Shown here one piece after another: positions 13,743 through 26,713 of a DNA stretch of 64,000 nt (position 1 is the first letter of the stretch; the number at the start of each line of letters is the position of its first letter). The translations under genes and the position numbers were made by a program. Below the pieces are notes generated by a model. The model ran no database searches. It was not told where the DNA came from and saw only the letters and a program-made list of their open reading frames with translations. The stretch lies in contig RCAB01000205.1 in NCBI GenBank assembly GCA_003640385.1, forward strand, positions 1 to 64,000, given 5' to 3'. The stretch is from Setaria digitata (Eukaryota; Nematoda; Chromadorea; Rhabditida; Setariidae).

Positions 13743-14780
13743 TTTTAAGCCTTAACTAGTGCTGCTTTCCTGGGCAAATTTCAAGTTGGTTAATGTTGTA
13801 GAGAAAAAAAAAGAACCTGCCTCCAACTCCTTTTAATCTCGCATTTCTCAATAGTCAAGTAAAATTATTGAGACAAGTACCTAAATCCTAAAACAATTTC
13901 TTTTATTTTAGCACATCTAATTCGTCAGGATTGTTAAGAAATTGATGACAGTGCAGAGAAATGATTTGTTGCCAACTATATTATTCCCATTTTTCTATTT
14001 CTTTATTAGTACTAGTGCAGGATGATAATTCCAAATATCTATGATTTTAATAACTCTGCACAGAAAAATGAGAACATTACATTTCTCAGAAATTTTCATA
14101 TGAATTAAAAAAAAAGAACAACAGGCATGACTACCATTCTACTTGGAAATATTACTTGCGTCGCTTAAAAACTATTTCAGGTTGTAATTTAAAATTGTAG
14201 CTATATATTACTTCTCGCACTAGGCCCTATTTGTTTTGTATGTTCAGATTTCGGAGTGAAAAACACCACCTTACTCACAAATAATGAGAAAAACATGAAG
14301 CAGCTGCATTTATTTAACCCTTGTCAGATCCTGGAATCGTTTCATGAGAAACTAGGAGAGTACTTGGATTTAAAAATTTTTGAAATTGGTAAGTCCATTA
14401 TATCCAAAAATTTCATCTTAACAAAGTGTGAAGATCAACCAGAAATATTAAAATAACAAGAAGGGTGAAAATATCAACAAAGTAGAATTCTTCTGAATAT
14501 CATTCAATAGTGATAATTTCTCCTGTTCCTGAAGCTGTCCTTTTCTTCTGAAATTAGCAACAATTAATAATAATTCAATATGGAAGATTGCTAGAAATTT
14601 CAGTTTTCAACAGCATTCTTCTTCAGCAGAAGCTAAGGTGCCATTACCAATATCTTATCAATGTTTTATAACTACAGTTGTCCGTGAAAACAATTCCTTT
14701 AAATTTAAGCGTCTCCATACCTTTCTCGTAGAATTACATTAGCAAATTGTGTGTGCGCTGGATTTCTAACTTATTCATTC

Positions 14781-17700
14781 TTAAAAAATGATTGCCTCTT
14801 TAAAACGTAGTGATAAAATTTTCATGATTTCTGCATGCTTTACACCAGATTTTCTTTCCTTTTTATAGTTTTCTTTTACAAACTGTGCAAATGTATTGAC
14901 GGGTCTTGTTGAGAATTCCTTTCCATCACGTGACCGTAAAATAAAATGTCCCTGACAGATCCCGCAAATCTTGCGGTTCGTGTCAAGCGATTTCGAATGT
15001 CGTTTGATTCTGAAATTAATACCATGTAAAACAGTTGCGTTCCATAGTTTACGAAAACAAGGGAAAAATTTTTTCGAGAGTTCAAAATGGCACTCGCTAA
15101 ATCCATAAGTCAGTTCTTCAGTTCTTTAAAATAACTTTTTAATTTCTGAAAAATTAGTCACAATAGCACGAACGTTTGTCCACAACGATCGCAGATGTAT
15201 AAATATTTGGCATCAACGGTATAATTGTGACATCGGACGATGAGCGGTAAAGATGGAAAGACCTTTTGACACTGCAATACCCTAAAATTGAAAAAAGGAT
15301 ATTTCTGGAATGAATGAAACTCATACAAATTAAATGAATAGAAGAAACAAAAATCGATGCACTATAAAAACTTTAAAAAAATGGATTTTTTCAATTTTAA
15401 AATCTCTAATAACCAGTTGGATGAATGTATTATATTATCGTCGTTAATTTTGTTCATCAAAGCTTTTTCGGCAATATTTCTGTTGCGTTCAGGCCTCTGT
15501 AGAAAGGTTTCCAAATACATAGTTCATTCTTTTATATGCCAATTTCCTGCTATATGTTTTGATATGTGCCACTATATCTAGTGTCCCTCAACAAGCAATT
15601 TCAAAACCACGGTTGTCTTATCCACTTCTCAGAAGTGGTAGTCTATTCTTCATACAAATTTGACATTACCAGGAAGAGGAATAAGTAATTAAATTAAATT
15701 TTACTTTATTATCTGTACTAGTAAAATTTAAAACGTTTTTATCTGGAGCTTGCTGAATAAATGTAATTACCAATATTTCCATGCTGGTCCGTGCCCACCT
15801 TTGTGGATGTGATCAATGACCCAAACTGCAGCATGGCACATTTCATGTAATAATGTATCACGTAGTCGTTCTACAACCAAATTTATTGTGCTCTTATATT
15901 TCTTCCTTTTTCAACTCATTAGAAAGTCATGTTCAGTATAACACTGATGCTAAAGTAGGAAAATGGATAGGAGTGAACAATCTTCAATTTTCAAAGCCAT
16001 CTTAGATTTTGGTTTATTTAATGCGTCAATAAAAAAGCCAGTAATTCAAAACTTTAAAACTTGAGTGCTGTAACATCTTTCGAGAAAGAGATGACGATAC
16101 TGATGTGTTGAATATGGACCTACCGGGAGTATCGCAAACTTTAATGGAAAGTTCAATGTCAGCTGTGCCATTTGGCTTGCAACGACAACGGCCAGCTGTT
16201 AGCCGTAGTCGTGCATTCCATTCTAGTACCATATTTGAATTTAACTAAAATCTTGTCTAAATTGGAAAAATAAAAGAATTTGAAATAAATTTGGATCAAA
16301 TAAAACTCATTGAAGACTTTTACTTCCAAAAATTTAAATTGGCGGCAAACAAACTAAGAACAATGGAAAAATTCTGATATCCATCAAATTGTACCTTATT
16401 TTCGAAACAACGTCTTCTGTATAAATCAAATAGCTTCGCTGTTAACTCCTTTCTAACTCGTGAGAATTTAGCCTCGGTGTACTTTTGAGCATCTTTATGT
16501 ACTATTCCTTTTTGGGAAAGGGCCAGAAGGAATAGTTCATCATCATCTTGACGGCTCTGTAATAATATAAACTAGCCATGCTTTTTCCTAAAGAATCATT
16601 TAGCATCCTTAAATTAGAATCTAAATTAATCTTTGAGAATCTTAATAAAACAAATTTACTTCATTCCGAGCATTTGAAGCCTTTCGAGATCTTAAAAGCA
16701 AATCTGCATGCTGTCCTTGTTCCCTTTTTTCTGAAAATATGAAAATATTCTTGAAAACACATCCACAGCGAAATGAACAATCTCAGAACTGAAATAATCA
16801 ATGTATTAAAAAGGAGTAAAAATGCTCAAAATTTTAAGTTTCTTTTTGATAGGTTCAACTGATGTTCAGTACAGCATCTATCCATAATAAGAATAGTTTT
16901 TCTTCCCAAATTCTGGAAATCTAAATGCATAAACTAAAGTATTACTCTCCGTTGTCGGAAGATGCCAGTGTGTCGGATGCTCACTGCCAATATTCTTTGG
17001 GGTACCATGATGATGCTGATGATTATTTGCACCCTCAGTATTTTTCAATACATCAGTGCTCAACGATTCATTACTGGACTTATCATTTGAGCTAGATTCG
17101 AATTCCGTGCTACATTCAGCGCTGGATTCACTATCGCTCATGATGAAACTAGAAAAATTACCAGTACCTACTAAAAAAAGACAGTTCTCATAAAGAAAAA
17201 AAAGTAGCACTCCAACTTAATTATATCACTACAGATTACTATTGTGTAAAGAATAGCACAGCACATAACTCATTTTCACTGCATAATTGTATGATCTCAA
17301 GCGTAAGGATATGTTCATCCCACGAGTATAGCATGAAGAAATTACAACCAGGACAGCAGAGCTGTAGTAATTATTAATCTCAATACAATCAATTTCAGAC
17401 TATATTCTTCTACTCTCCTTCAAAAAAAAAAAAAAAAATCAAACCTAGATACCAAACAGGAATTAGATTTTTTTTTTTTTTTTGAGAAGAACTTAAAGAT
17501 AAAGTATAAACTGCACAGCCGAGAAAGACTTGCCCATCAAAATCGCTCTCGTCATATGTTTTGCTAAAAAATGACTGCGTCCTGACTTTTTCCAAGTCTA
17601 GAAATTGAAGTTTTGTAAATTTTCATTCCAGAACAAAAGCAAAAAAACACTAAAGCCTTCCCTAGTCTTAAATTATAATGAGAAGCCCAAACTACTAACT

Positions 17701-19562
17701 ACACCAATCTTTTATAACTGTCATTTACTTAGTCAGTTACAAATCGATATGCAAATTTTTCAGGAACTCAACAGTTATCCTTAAGAGAATAAGTGCTTCA
17801 TGAATGCTGCAACTTACATTTTTCAAAGTCTTCATCACTATCTACATCGCATTCAACTGGTCCACTGCGTACTTCGGGACTATCACTATTCAATTTTTTG
17901 CTAAAAAGTTTCATGAAAATCATAATTATGAAGCCAAAAAATTCACTCGTTTATCTTCAACGATTTTTTTGATTGCTTGCCCTACGTTATTGCCTGCCCA
18001 GCTTTAATTCTCAGTTTTATTCTACTTTCTTCTTAAAAAACAAATTATATTAATTATATCAGTGAAGAATCGAATTTTCGGGAATATAGTATCAGTAAGC
18101 TGTTCATACTGTAGTGCGATGTGTATGTCCCCATATGCCCAAACGGTTTCACATAATCCACATTATCAGCTGCTATTTTGCTTCATTTTTATGTTTAATT
18201 TCTCGCATATTAAATTGTTTCCTTTAATTTGGAAAAAGAGTTCAATCAAAAATTATTAAGAAAATGTTACCCTACAACGCTCATATTCTCCTTTAGTTCC
18301 GGGTACAAATCAAGTAACATTGATACTTTATCCTCATCACTGCTGGTATAAGAAACATCGCTTTTAAAAAATGACGAAAATCCCACTGCTTTCTACAAGA
18401 AATCGTTATTAGCAAAATATCCCCAATATCACTATTGAAATACCAAATACTTCTCGAAGTGTTGAAGTAGGGTACTTCGACTATCAAACTAAAATGATTT
18501 TTCCTAAAAAAGAGCTAAACTATGCTCGATTCATTTAAATTTTAAGCTACCTTGTCAGTTTTTTTTTGTTTTCGTAATTTTCGATTGCTTTGTTTTTCGA
18601 AAGGTTCTTCGTCACTTGATACATTCGAGTTTTCTAGAAAAGTATATTATATTTTTACTCTCTTACTTTCAAATATTACTCTTACAATTATCCTTGACTT
18701 AATTTAATGATAAGCAAACCATCAGAAGTGTAATCTTTGACANTCTTACTTTCAAATATTACTCTTACAACTATCCTTGACTTAATTTAATGATAAGCAA
18801 ACCATCAGAAGTGTAATCTTTGACAACAAAGCTATCTTCCAAGTAAGTATCTTCATCGATACTTGTTGCTTCATCATCTGTACGATCAACTCGATGTCCG
18901 TATGTATTTCGCTTTTTGAAACTTAGTGCCTCCAATAGACAACTAACACTTCTGCAAATTTTCCGTTCCTCTTCTTCCTTCCTTTTTTTTTTTTGTTAAT
19001 AATTAGTCAATAATTCTTCTAGTCATAACTTAGATATGCTTCGAAAATAAAATTCGATTCTTGGTATAACTTGAACTCTCCCTATTATTAATTCTACCGG
19101 TCCTTCCGGTACTTAATTTCCTACACTCATCAATGAATATGAAGATTTAAAAAAAAAAAAAGAAAAAGAATTATTCAAGTGTATTAAAAGAATGATTAGA
19201 AATGTGTCGATTATTCTTTTTTTTTTTGATCAGAATTAAAATACAAAAGTAATATACTGATTTCAAATTCTACTATTTTTTCAGAACATGCTATCCTTCG
19301 GTTCTGCAGAATACAAACTGACCGTACCTTTTCCCTTCCTTTCACATCTTAATTTGTTTCAAAAAGAATAATTTAGTGCACTTGGGATACTTTTACAGAA
19401 TACTATCCTCTTATGATAATAATGAACTTACTGAATGCTCATATTCGTGTCTCCATCACTTTCACTGACACTGCTTTGTGTTTCATCAAGAATAGGTTTA
19501 CTACCACTAATCTCATCATCACTTGAAGAATCATGGATGATAACGCGACGATATCGCGACAT
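14781..19562 (-). CDS. gcna-1: GCNA-type SprT-family acidic nuclear metalloprotease
   Basis: Twelve exons close in phase to 527 residues: 19432-19562, 18803-18951, 18551-18633, 18271-18392, 17818-17900, 16946-17170, 16660-16730, 16395-16556, 16124-16244, 15771-15870, 15174-15281, 14781-15009. The first half is Ser/Asp/Glu-rich and probably disordered (MSRYRRVIIHDSSSDDEISG at the start, then a repeated SSDE-like pattern). The second half is an SprT domain: WNARLRLTAGRC, the zinc site HEMCHAAVWVIDH, then KGGHGP. A zinc ribbon follows (RCHNY, CDRCGQTIKRHSKS, CGICQGHF), and a C-terminal HMG-like helix pair (NTFAQFVKENYKKE). This order is that of germ cell nuclear acidic peptidase. Family knowledge: GCNA proteins help clear DNA-protein crosslinks and protect the germline genome. 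The closely related Spartan lacks the long acidic N-terminus and HMG-like end. An N-gap duplication overlaps the end of exon 2 but does not break the frame. Confidence 0.9.
18661..18825. repeat. N-gap flanked by 82-bp direct copies
   Basis: Copies at 18661-18742 and 18744-18825 differ at one base and are separated by a single N at 18743. The splice donor of GCNA exon 2 (GATG followed by GTTTGC) is present in both. The arrangement matches an unmerged contig overlap and not a biological duplication. Confidence 0.9.
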
Positions 19563-20914
19563 GATCAATTAATCAAATAATCCTACTTGTTATCACTGTA
19601 ATGCATATCATCTTCAAATCATGGCCATTACTATTTTTATCACGGCATTTCATTATCGTACATTATCACCAACTATCACAGCTCACTATGCTGCTATCTA
19701 TCATCGTCATGTTATCACCAACACTGCTACTTTTCTCACTAGTATACAGAAGTCATAAAATCCTTCTTCCTACTTCCCTCCTCCACACATTCCTTACCTT
19801 ATCAGTCATTTATCATCTGCGCTTATCAGTTACCAATTACCCCTGCAAATCCATTACCCTAGTTTGCAATCATTTTCTGCACACACCATACATTATCATT
19901 ATTTCCCAATTTTTAAAATTCATCTTCCCGCTTTACNGCCAATTACCCCTGCAAATCCATTACCCCAGTTTGCAATCATTTTCTGCAAACACCATACATT
20001 ATCATTATTTCCCAATTTTTAAAATTCATCTTCCCGCTTTACCACCACCTACAGTACCTTTTAAACCTACAATATCCAGCTGGAGCTCTACCACCTACAG
20101 TAACCGTGTTGCTACAAGAGAGAGATTTCTGTAGCTGGTATTCTGTTAAAATTTTTGTTTTACCTTCAGCGCTTAGATTCATGGACTTAAATATGCTTAA
20201 ATCTCATCGCAATACCTATCAAATGACAATTTTAGGGTTATAGTAGTGCTATTAAAGTGACCTTACTGTTGCAAATCCTCGTCCAATTGGAGGACTACTT
20301 TGCTTGAGGAGTTCAAAATTGTCAAATTTCCTAAAGAAGCAAAAGTCTGATATTAATGAAAATCTAGTCTCTCTATATCTCCCTAGCTCTTTTGGACAAT
20401 TTAATCGATTAACTCAGAAGTTCTGTTTGTTGAGCAAGTCCACCATATAACCCTACCCATATCGAATTGCCCAATCATGCAAAAAAAAAGTTAGAATGAA
20501 AGAAAATTTAGCAAGTTTACAAATTTACATAAAATTATCAAATTTGAATTTTACGTAACAAATGGACTTTCCCCTTTTGTAGAATTCTCATTTTAATTTT
20601 TACGATGTGATCCACTGAATTGTATAATTTGTGGATGGTGTTATTGGATCCATCCGATAATGACAGGAACTGTCTTTGATCGTTAACCTTTAAAATTTCT
20701 CGAGAGTTTCACAAATTAGAGAGCACGAGACATCCTGTTTATGACCACTGGCATATGATTTCGGATTTCCTCGGAAATGTATGAAGTGTATCCCAAGTAT
20801 ATTCCTAGAAATTTCTTACATCTTATATGAGCTGCATAGCGAAAAACTAATTTAATATCAGATCAGCACTGGTTAGTAAAACAATAGACCACATTGCTTT
20901 TCTTTCTTTCTTTC

Positions 20915-20945
<31 letters not shown>

Positions 20946-21563
20946 GAGAGGGAATTTCCAGAAATGAAATATGATAAAAGTGAGAGCAGTGTTGATTTTC
21001 AACTCCTGATTCTTTCCTTTATTATTATTAGAATAATCACATTATTTACCCGATGTGTCACGGGAAAATTACAAAATAACGAACTAAAGCCTAGCTAATT
21101 TTACCACATTCAACACTCTGAATATCTTACTAATTCTTAATTGGTATAAAAAGAATCGCTAACTGGAATTGATAAGGATTAGGTATTAGCACGAAAAAGA
21201 ACACAATGAAAGCTGCTATTTTACACATCGTTTCTTATGTTGAAATGAGTTAAATTAAATTATTGTGAGAAATAAACTAAATCAGAGTTTGTTTGAGAGT
21301 AATTAGTGCGCATTTCAAAACAAAAAAACTATGGTTGCATAAATCGATCATACAGAACCAGAAATGGCAGTGAGCAGGTCACATATCTAAATTATGACAC
21401 ATATTTCAGTTCTTTTTCATCACAGAGTTATATATCCCTTATGATTTTTGTTTCATTTGTAATACTTAGTGGTGAATTCGTAAAACGAAGTGTGAAAAAA
21501 AAAAAACGAAAAAACAAAAAAAAAAATCAAAGAAGTACTTTCCCGAAATTAATTACACATTGA
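19563..21563. other. Intergenic; G-poor block upstream of GCNA
   Basis: From about 19570 to 20110 the plus strand is strongly depleted in G and rich in TATCA, CATT and CTTCC words. This asymmetry opens a 177-codon frame (19601-20134) that is Leu/Ser/His/Thr-rich, contains an N, and is unlikely to be coding. The block contains an N at 19937 flanked by 104-bp copies. A long T run lies near 20925. No gene is recognised. Confidence 0.55.
19833..20042. repeat. N-gap flanked by 104-bp direct copies
   Basis: Copies at 19833-19936 and 19939-20042 are nearly identical, with only a few single-base differences, and are separated by the N at 19937. It is a probable unmerged overlap in the upstream region of the GCNA gene. 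Confidence 0.9.
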
Positions 21564-24500
21564 TTAATTTCCACTCATATCGATAATCGTTTTGCCTCTT
21601 CCCTTTTTTTTAAACACCTTTTCATAAGCCACAGGAAGTTCGTCGTATTTGAAGACTTGGTCAATCACAGGCTTCATCTGCAATTTTAAAAGGGCCAAAA
21701 TTGAGATAAAAAACAACGATAAACTTTTTCTTCATCCAAGAATTCGTTAACTTTTAACCTTGCCATATTTCAAGAATTTGGAAATCTCTTCCATACACTT
21801 CGGATGTGGGGCAANCTCATAAGCCACAGGAAGTTCGTCGTAGTTGAAGACTTGGTCAATCACAGGCTTCATCTGCAATTTTAAAAGGACCAAAATTGAG
21901 ATAAAAAACAACGATAAACTTTTTCTTCATTCAAGAATTCGTTAACTTTTAACCTTGCCATATTTCAAGAATTTGGAAATCTCTTCCATACACTTCGGAT
22001 GTGGGGCAAAAAAAGCATATGAATACCACTGTCCACGTCGAAAAATTGGCTGAAATGACGTTCGAAATAAAAATTAAAATAATTTTAAAAAAGCGAAGCT
22101 AAGAAAAAGTTTGAAAAAGCAGAAATATTTTGGAAGCTATTGTGGCAGAAAAAATGCCCTTTTCCATGATAAATGCAACAGTAGCGCAGAAAAAGTAGTA
22201 GAGTAAAAATATAGAGCAAAGTATGTCGGAGACACCATGAAGTTCTTAATCACCTTAAAAGTTTATCCTTTGAAACTCAGAAAAAAAAGAGGAGTAATTG
22301 TTGAAATTTTATTGAGTAATTGATATATAAATAGTGTTAGTAAGTAATGTAGTATGTAACTAAATTCTTAGGCCTTGCAATTAATCATTAATATACCGAA
22401 ATAGATGATATATATTCGAAATCGGTAAGTTCTAGTAACTACGGCTGTCATGAGAAGTCTTCAACAATGGAGTGTAAGTTATAATTTTAAACGGCAACTA
22501 ACCAATGCCGCCCTCAGGAAATACTTTACAGCAGTTGAAGCAATTCCAACTGGAATTCCATACCTGAAAAAAGATCTCGGCTGAAGAGAATACAAGAAGG
22601 AAAATTATTAAAGACTGAAAAATAACTATCTTTCATATGTTTCAAATGCTGTAAACAAGACTATGGAAATCAAACGGAATGAAAATTAACATTTTGAATA
22701 ACTAAACATTGAGAAATAACTGCCAAAAGAAAATCTTACATTCTGTTTAAAAAAAATAACGCTATGAAGTGGATACAATTACATCATAAAAAGAACAATA
22801 TCAGGAGTAATTCAACACTGTTTAAAGAGAGAGGGAAAAATGGAACAAAAAGCAAAAGTAGCATAAGTAAATAGGCTAGAATTTGAACATCTCATGTTGA
22901 NCAGGAGTAATTCAACACTGTTTAAAGAGAAAGGGAAAAATGGAATAAAAAACAAAAGTAGCATAAGTAAATAGGCTAGAATTTGAACATCTCATGTTGA
23001 CGATAAAAAACAAATAAATAAGCTACAAATTAAAGAATAGATAGATATAAAATGATTCCGATCTCAATTAAAATTCATTAAGAAGAACAATATGGACTAA
23101 ATTAAAATTAAAATAGACTCCATCCGCAACTATTTTCATGAGTGTTCTTTTAATAATATTTTACTGAGCTCGGCTAAAATCATTTTAGAAGGAATAAGAT
23201 AGCTTTAATTAAAATTAAAAAATTTTTCGAATATAACTCCTTATTGTATTTGGTTTAATTAAGTTTAATTAAGGTAATTTTCAAACCTATCAGTGTCAGC
23301 AAGAAGTGGGCTCACGAGAGAAACATGTACACTATTACGCCATACTCCCATCATTTGCTCACTGCACTCCGCTAATTCGGACTGAACACAGTCCAATACT
23401 ACATCAAATGGTCCTTCATTGATCAACTGTTCCAGAGCATCTGACCTTTTATAATTTATCGGAATCGCTCCAAGTCCTTGCATCATATCAAAACTGAAGT
23501 AGTAATCGAAAATGAGAAAGTTGGATAAATAATAGATGCTTAAAATATAGTGCAAATGACTTTTCTGGATTATAATGAATAGTTTTTGATTGCACTGCAG
23601 TATCTATTGCCTTTCCAAAAATTCTAAATTTTTAAAAATTTTATTCTTCTATATATTTTTACAACTATTTCAATGAGAGCAGCATTATCATTTCCTGATA
23701 AATCTTAAAATTTTCTCGAAAAAATTGGCAAATTTCAAAGGCAATAACTTCCTATTTTTAAAAGAAATAAATTAGTCAAAATGATAATGACCTGATTACT
23801 GGGATATCTCATTATAAGACCAAAAGACCAAAAAAGGCAAAAAAAAAGTAGATGATACTGCCAAGAGATGATTCTTGATAAGATGTTTTGATAAAATGAA
23901 TTCACTTCCTACATCTATTTTCAACTTGTCTCTTTTCTTTTTCTCCATTTAACATATTAAGCTTTTTAATAGTTTCAAGAAGCTGGCCTACCAATCATCC
24001 GAGCATGTTACTACCACTTTATCAATATTCCAGGCTTTCAGCATTTGTATTGCTGTTGTTCCAACACCACCAGCACCACCATGTATTAGTACACGTTGTG
24101 ATATGGCATTATGTGGATTAATTCGACCTATCTGAAACACACGCAAAAATAACTTTCACTAAAGATAAAAATCTTTATACTTCCTTGAAATATCATAGAA
24201 GAGCAATTTCTTCATGACTGTAGGTTAGCTATAGATTTACTTTCACTTCCATTATGCTAATTTCAATCTTGCCAAAGAAATTTCATAAAGCAGATATCCA
24301 AGTCGAAACACTTAATAGAACTCATAACTACAATTAAAATTTTTCTAACCAACTATTTTCAACAGGAAAATATTTCAGTTAATTACGAAAATATCAATTA
24401 TAATTGCAAAAAATTGCATATTTCTTGTTACCGAAACCAGTGCTGACCAAGCGGTACAAGCCGCGTATGGGAATGCTGCACCATCAATAAATGATACATT

Positions 24501-25388
24501 TAATGGTTTTGTAACACAATTTGATTCATTTACCACTACATATTCTGCATGAGTCCCTGAACTAAACGGATCCACAACAGCAATTATCTGAAATAAGTAC
24601 AATTATATCAGCAGGATCAGAAGCAGATGGATAAATGGGTAGTTACAGCTGAGAAACGGAACTATACTTTGATATTAAAAAATCTAGAAGTACTATAAAA
24701 CTCTCTAATATCTCCTAGCTATTATAGTAGTATAGTTCTGCAAATTCGTCACAAATTAAAATAGCGAGCAAATGGTTGCTGAGATCTGAAAGCTAGAAAA
24801 GGCAGAAGCCATAAGGTGAGCAACAACTCACTGTCCCACATTAAAATAATTTTAAAATCAAACAAAAAAAAAAAAAAAGAGGAACTTCTTTCCTACCTCA
24901 TCACCTTTTCTGAATTTCTTCACATTCCCTCCAATTTGTTCAACAATCCCACTACAGTCTCGTCCTCCAATAAATGGTAATAAAGATGGCTCCAGCGAAA
25001 AATCTCGAAGTTTTTTTACTACCGAACAAATTTGTCGTCCATATCCTTTCCGCATAACAGTATCAATTGGATTAACGCTAGCTGCCTAAACTAAAGTTAG
25101 AAAAAAAAAAAGCAATTTAAAAATATTTTGAGAAAAACTTTTTATTGAAAAAGATTTCGATTCCAAAAAAAAATAAGTTTAATTAAGAAAAATAATCAAG
25201 CATACCTTAACTTTAACAAGAAGTTCATCTGGCTTCTCAATAGTTGGAATTGATATTTCAATCTTCTCCATCTCACCATCAAATTCCTTCGTCACCCATG
25301 TTGACATTTTTTGATAATAGCCATTGATATTCAGTAGAATTATTTTATTCGAAATAGGAAGTCTCAACTGTATGTTTCGTGTAAACAT
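21564..25388 (-). CDS. rad-8: RTN4IP1-like mitochondrial NAD(P)H quinone oxidoreductase
   Basis: Eight exons close to 381 residues: 25206-25388, 24897-25085, 24432-24587, 23992-24131, 23287-23493, 22503-22563, 21954-22049, 21564-21677. The N-terminus (MFTRNIQLRLPISNK) is basic and acid-poor, as in a mitochondrial presequence. The GroES-like part has NPIDTVMRKGYG, IGGRDCSGIVEQIG and KKFRKGDE. The Rossmann part has LIHGGAGGVGTTAIQMLKAW, the glycine-rich nucleotide loop, and later GPFDVVLDCV. The C-terminus GRGKTIIDMSGN fits the family. Known role: RTN4IP1 (OPA10; C. elegans RAD-8) is a mitochondrial matrix oxidoreductase linked to coenzyme Q synthesis and complex I assembly. The last exon appears twice in the assembly around the N at 21815. 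The copy nearest the stop (FKYDELPVAYE) continues to the end; the other (FNYDELPVAYE) is cut by the gap. The gene symbol rests on orthology by eye. Confidence 0.9.
21622..22009. repeat. N-gap flanked by 193-bp direct copies that duplicate an exon
   Basis: Copies at 21622-21814 and 21817-22009 flank the N at 21815. Each holds part of the last exon of the RTN4IP1-like gene, the intron before it and part of the previous exon. A base difference changes Lys to Asn in the duplicated exon. An automatic annotation could wrongly call a duplicated exon here. Confidence 0.9.
22802..23000. repeat. N-gap flanked by 99-bp direct copies
   Basis: Copies at 22802-22900 and 22902-23000 differ at a few bases and are separated by the N at 22901, inside an intron of the RTN4IP1-like gene. 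Confidence 0.9.
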
Positions 25389-25785
25389 GCTAAATATAAA
25401 AGAAGAATTTGCATGATCTTAATTAACTAATCATAATTAATTTCGTCTCTATAACCATAAACAAAATAATTGGATCGCTGAACATATGAATGACCAGAAG
25501 AAGTAGGTAGTCGTGACAGATCAATATCAAAGTAATAAGCGAATCTTCATAATTAATACCTTAATTAAAGACATTAAGAAACAAATTTAGCTCAGTTATT
25601 TGCAGACTATCACCATCAAGTGATAAGTAAATTAAGGTATCCCACTAAACTGAATTTGCCAAGCTTAGTGATTTTTTTTTTGCAAACACATACAGCACAT
25701 AGAAATATTACTGATCTAGCTGGCTTTAATTCCAGAATACCCCTGCAAAAACCACAGATAAATGAAAATCCTTTTATTCAAAAAA

Positions 25786-25816
<31 letters not shown>

Positions 25817-26713
25817 AAAAGTGGAATAGAACGTTTCAACTTCAGTTTTCATCCCTGCTACACAATAGCAGCTTTTTCGATATTGCTTAGTTCCTCATCC
25901 TCATGGCAACTTTATAATTTAACCCAATCATTTGCTTTTGAAAAATTTTAACTGCAAAGTAACAATAGTTGTTTTCTTTTCACCATTCTATTCCTATTGA
26001 AGTTTTTAAAACTAGAGGAATCACGGTTTCAGAATGGAAAATATCATTNGTTTTGAAAAATTTTAATTGCAAAGTAACAATAGTTGTTTTCTTTTCACCA
26101 TTCTATTCTTATTGAAGTTTTTAAAACTAGAGGAATCACGGTTTCAGAATGGAAAATATCATTTGTTAAAAAGACATTCTATAGTGAAATGAAAGCCTCA
26201 CAAAAGAAAATGAGCTCCAAATTAAAAAAAAAAAAAAAAGGAGTAAAATATTTGAAAGAATGCACACTACTTCTTTTGTCTATATTATAAGCAAAATAGG
26301 AAAAAAATTATCCTTAACAGTTTCAAATTACAATTCCCAAACCTCAATTTAAAGAAAAATTTAAAGAAACATTATATCCGATTCAATTAAAAAAAATCAA
26401 ATAAAAAGGATATTAATAATCTTCTAACTGGATTCCTTGAAATTTCACCGATAACGCTGCTAATCAAACAGTAATTTTAATTAGCCATGACTAGGCAATG
26501 CTAAAAAGTAGCCAGGCTTATCTACGGAAGGTCTAAGCAAAGTGAAGAACATTTTTCAAATAAAATCACTGAGTTGCAATAGCAAACAATGCTTAATTAA
26601 CAAAGTGATTTGGACGCTATCATCCGAAAGCTGATATCGCTGAAATTTTCAACAGATGAACCAAGAAATTAATAATTATATAATAAGCATAGCATAGTCG
26701 AGGGAAACAGCAG
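25389..26713. other. Intergenic between RTN4IP1-like gene and frataxin
   Basis: Holds an (AAAT)n microsatellite at about 25785-25817 and the N-gap duplication at 25936-26163. The 68-codon frame at 26084-26290 spans the duplicated segment and a lysine run and is not supported. No gene is seen. Confidence 0.6.
25936..26163. repeat. N-gap flanked by 113-bp direct copies
   Basis: Copies at 25936-26048 and 26051-26163 differ at two or so bases around the N at 26049. The pattern is the same as the other gaps in this window. Confidence 0.9.

Larger units (their letters stand above)
11322..14780. other. Intergenic between two minus-strand genes
   Basis: Contains the hairpin at 11.5 kb, the CAA microsatellite and the 41-bp minisatellite described separately. 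The sequence between them is AT-rich, with purine-rich stretches around 12080-12530. The 66-codon plus-strand frame at 14256-14456 has no motif and no splice partners that I can see. Confidence 0.5.

Noticed and set aside
14256..14456. 66-codon plus-strand frame (MKNTTLLTNNEKNMKQLHLF)
   Set aside because: Less biased than most, but it has no motif, no clear splice sites and no supporting neighbour.
17505..17595. Exon-like segment with KTYDESDFDGQVF in the GCNA acidic region (minus)
   Set aside because: It resembles the acidic repeats of GCNA, but its acceptors do not match the phase of the flanking exons, which join exactly without it. It could be an alternative exon or a decayed one.
19601..20134. 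Longest single open frame in the window (177 codons, plus strand)
   Set aside because: It arises from G-poor sequence with few stop codons, spans an N and its flanking false duplication, and has no motif or splice context.
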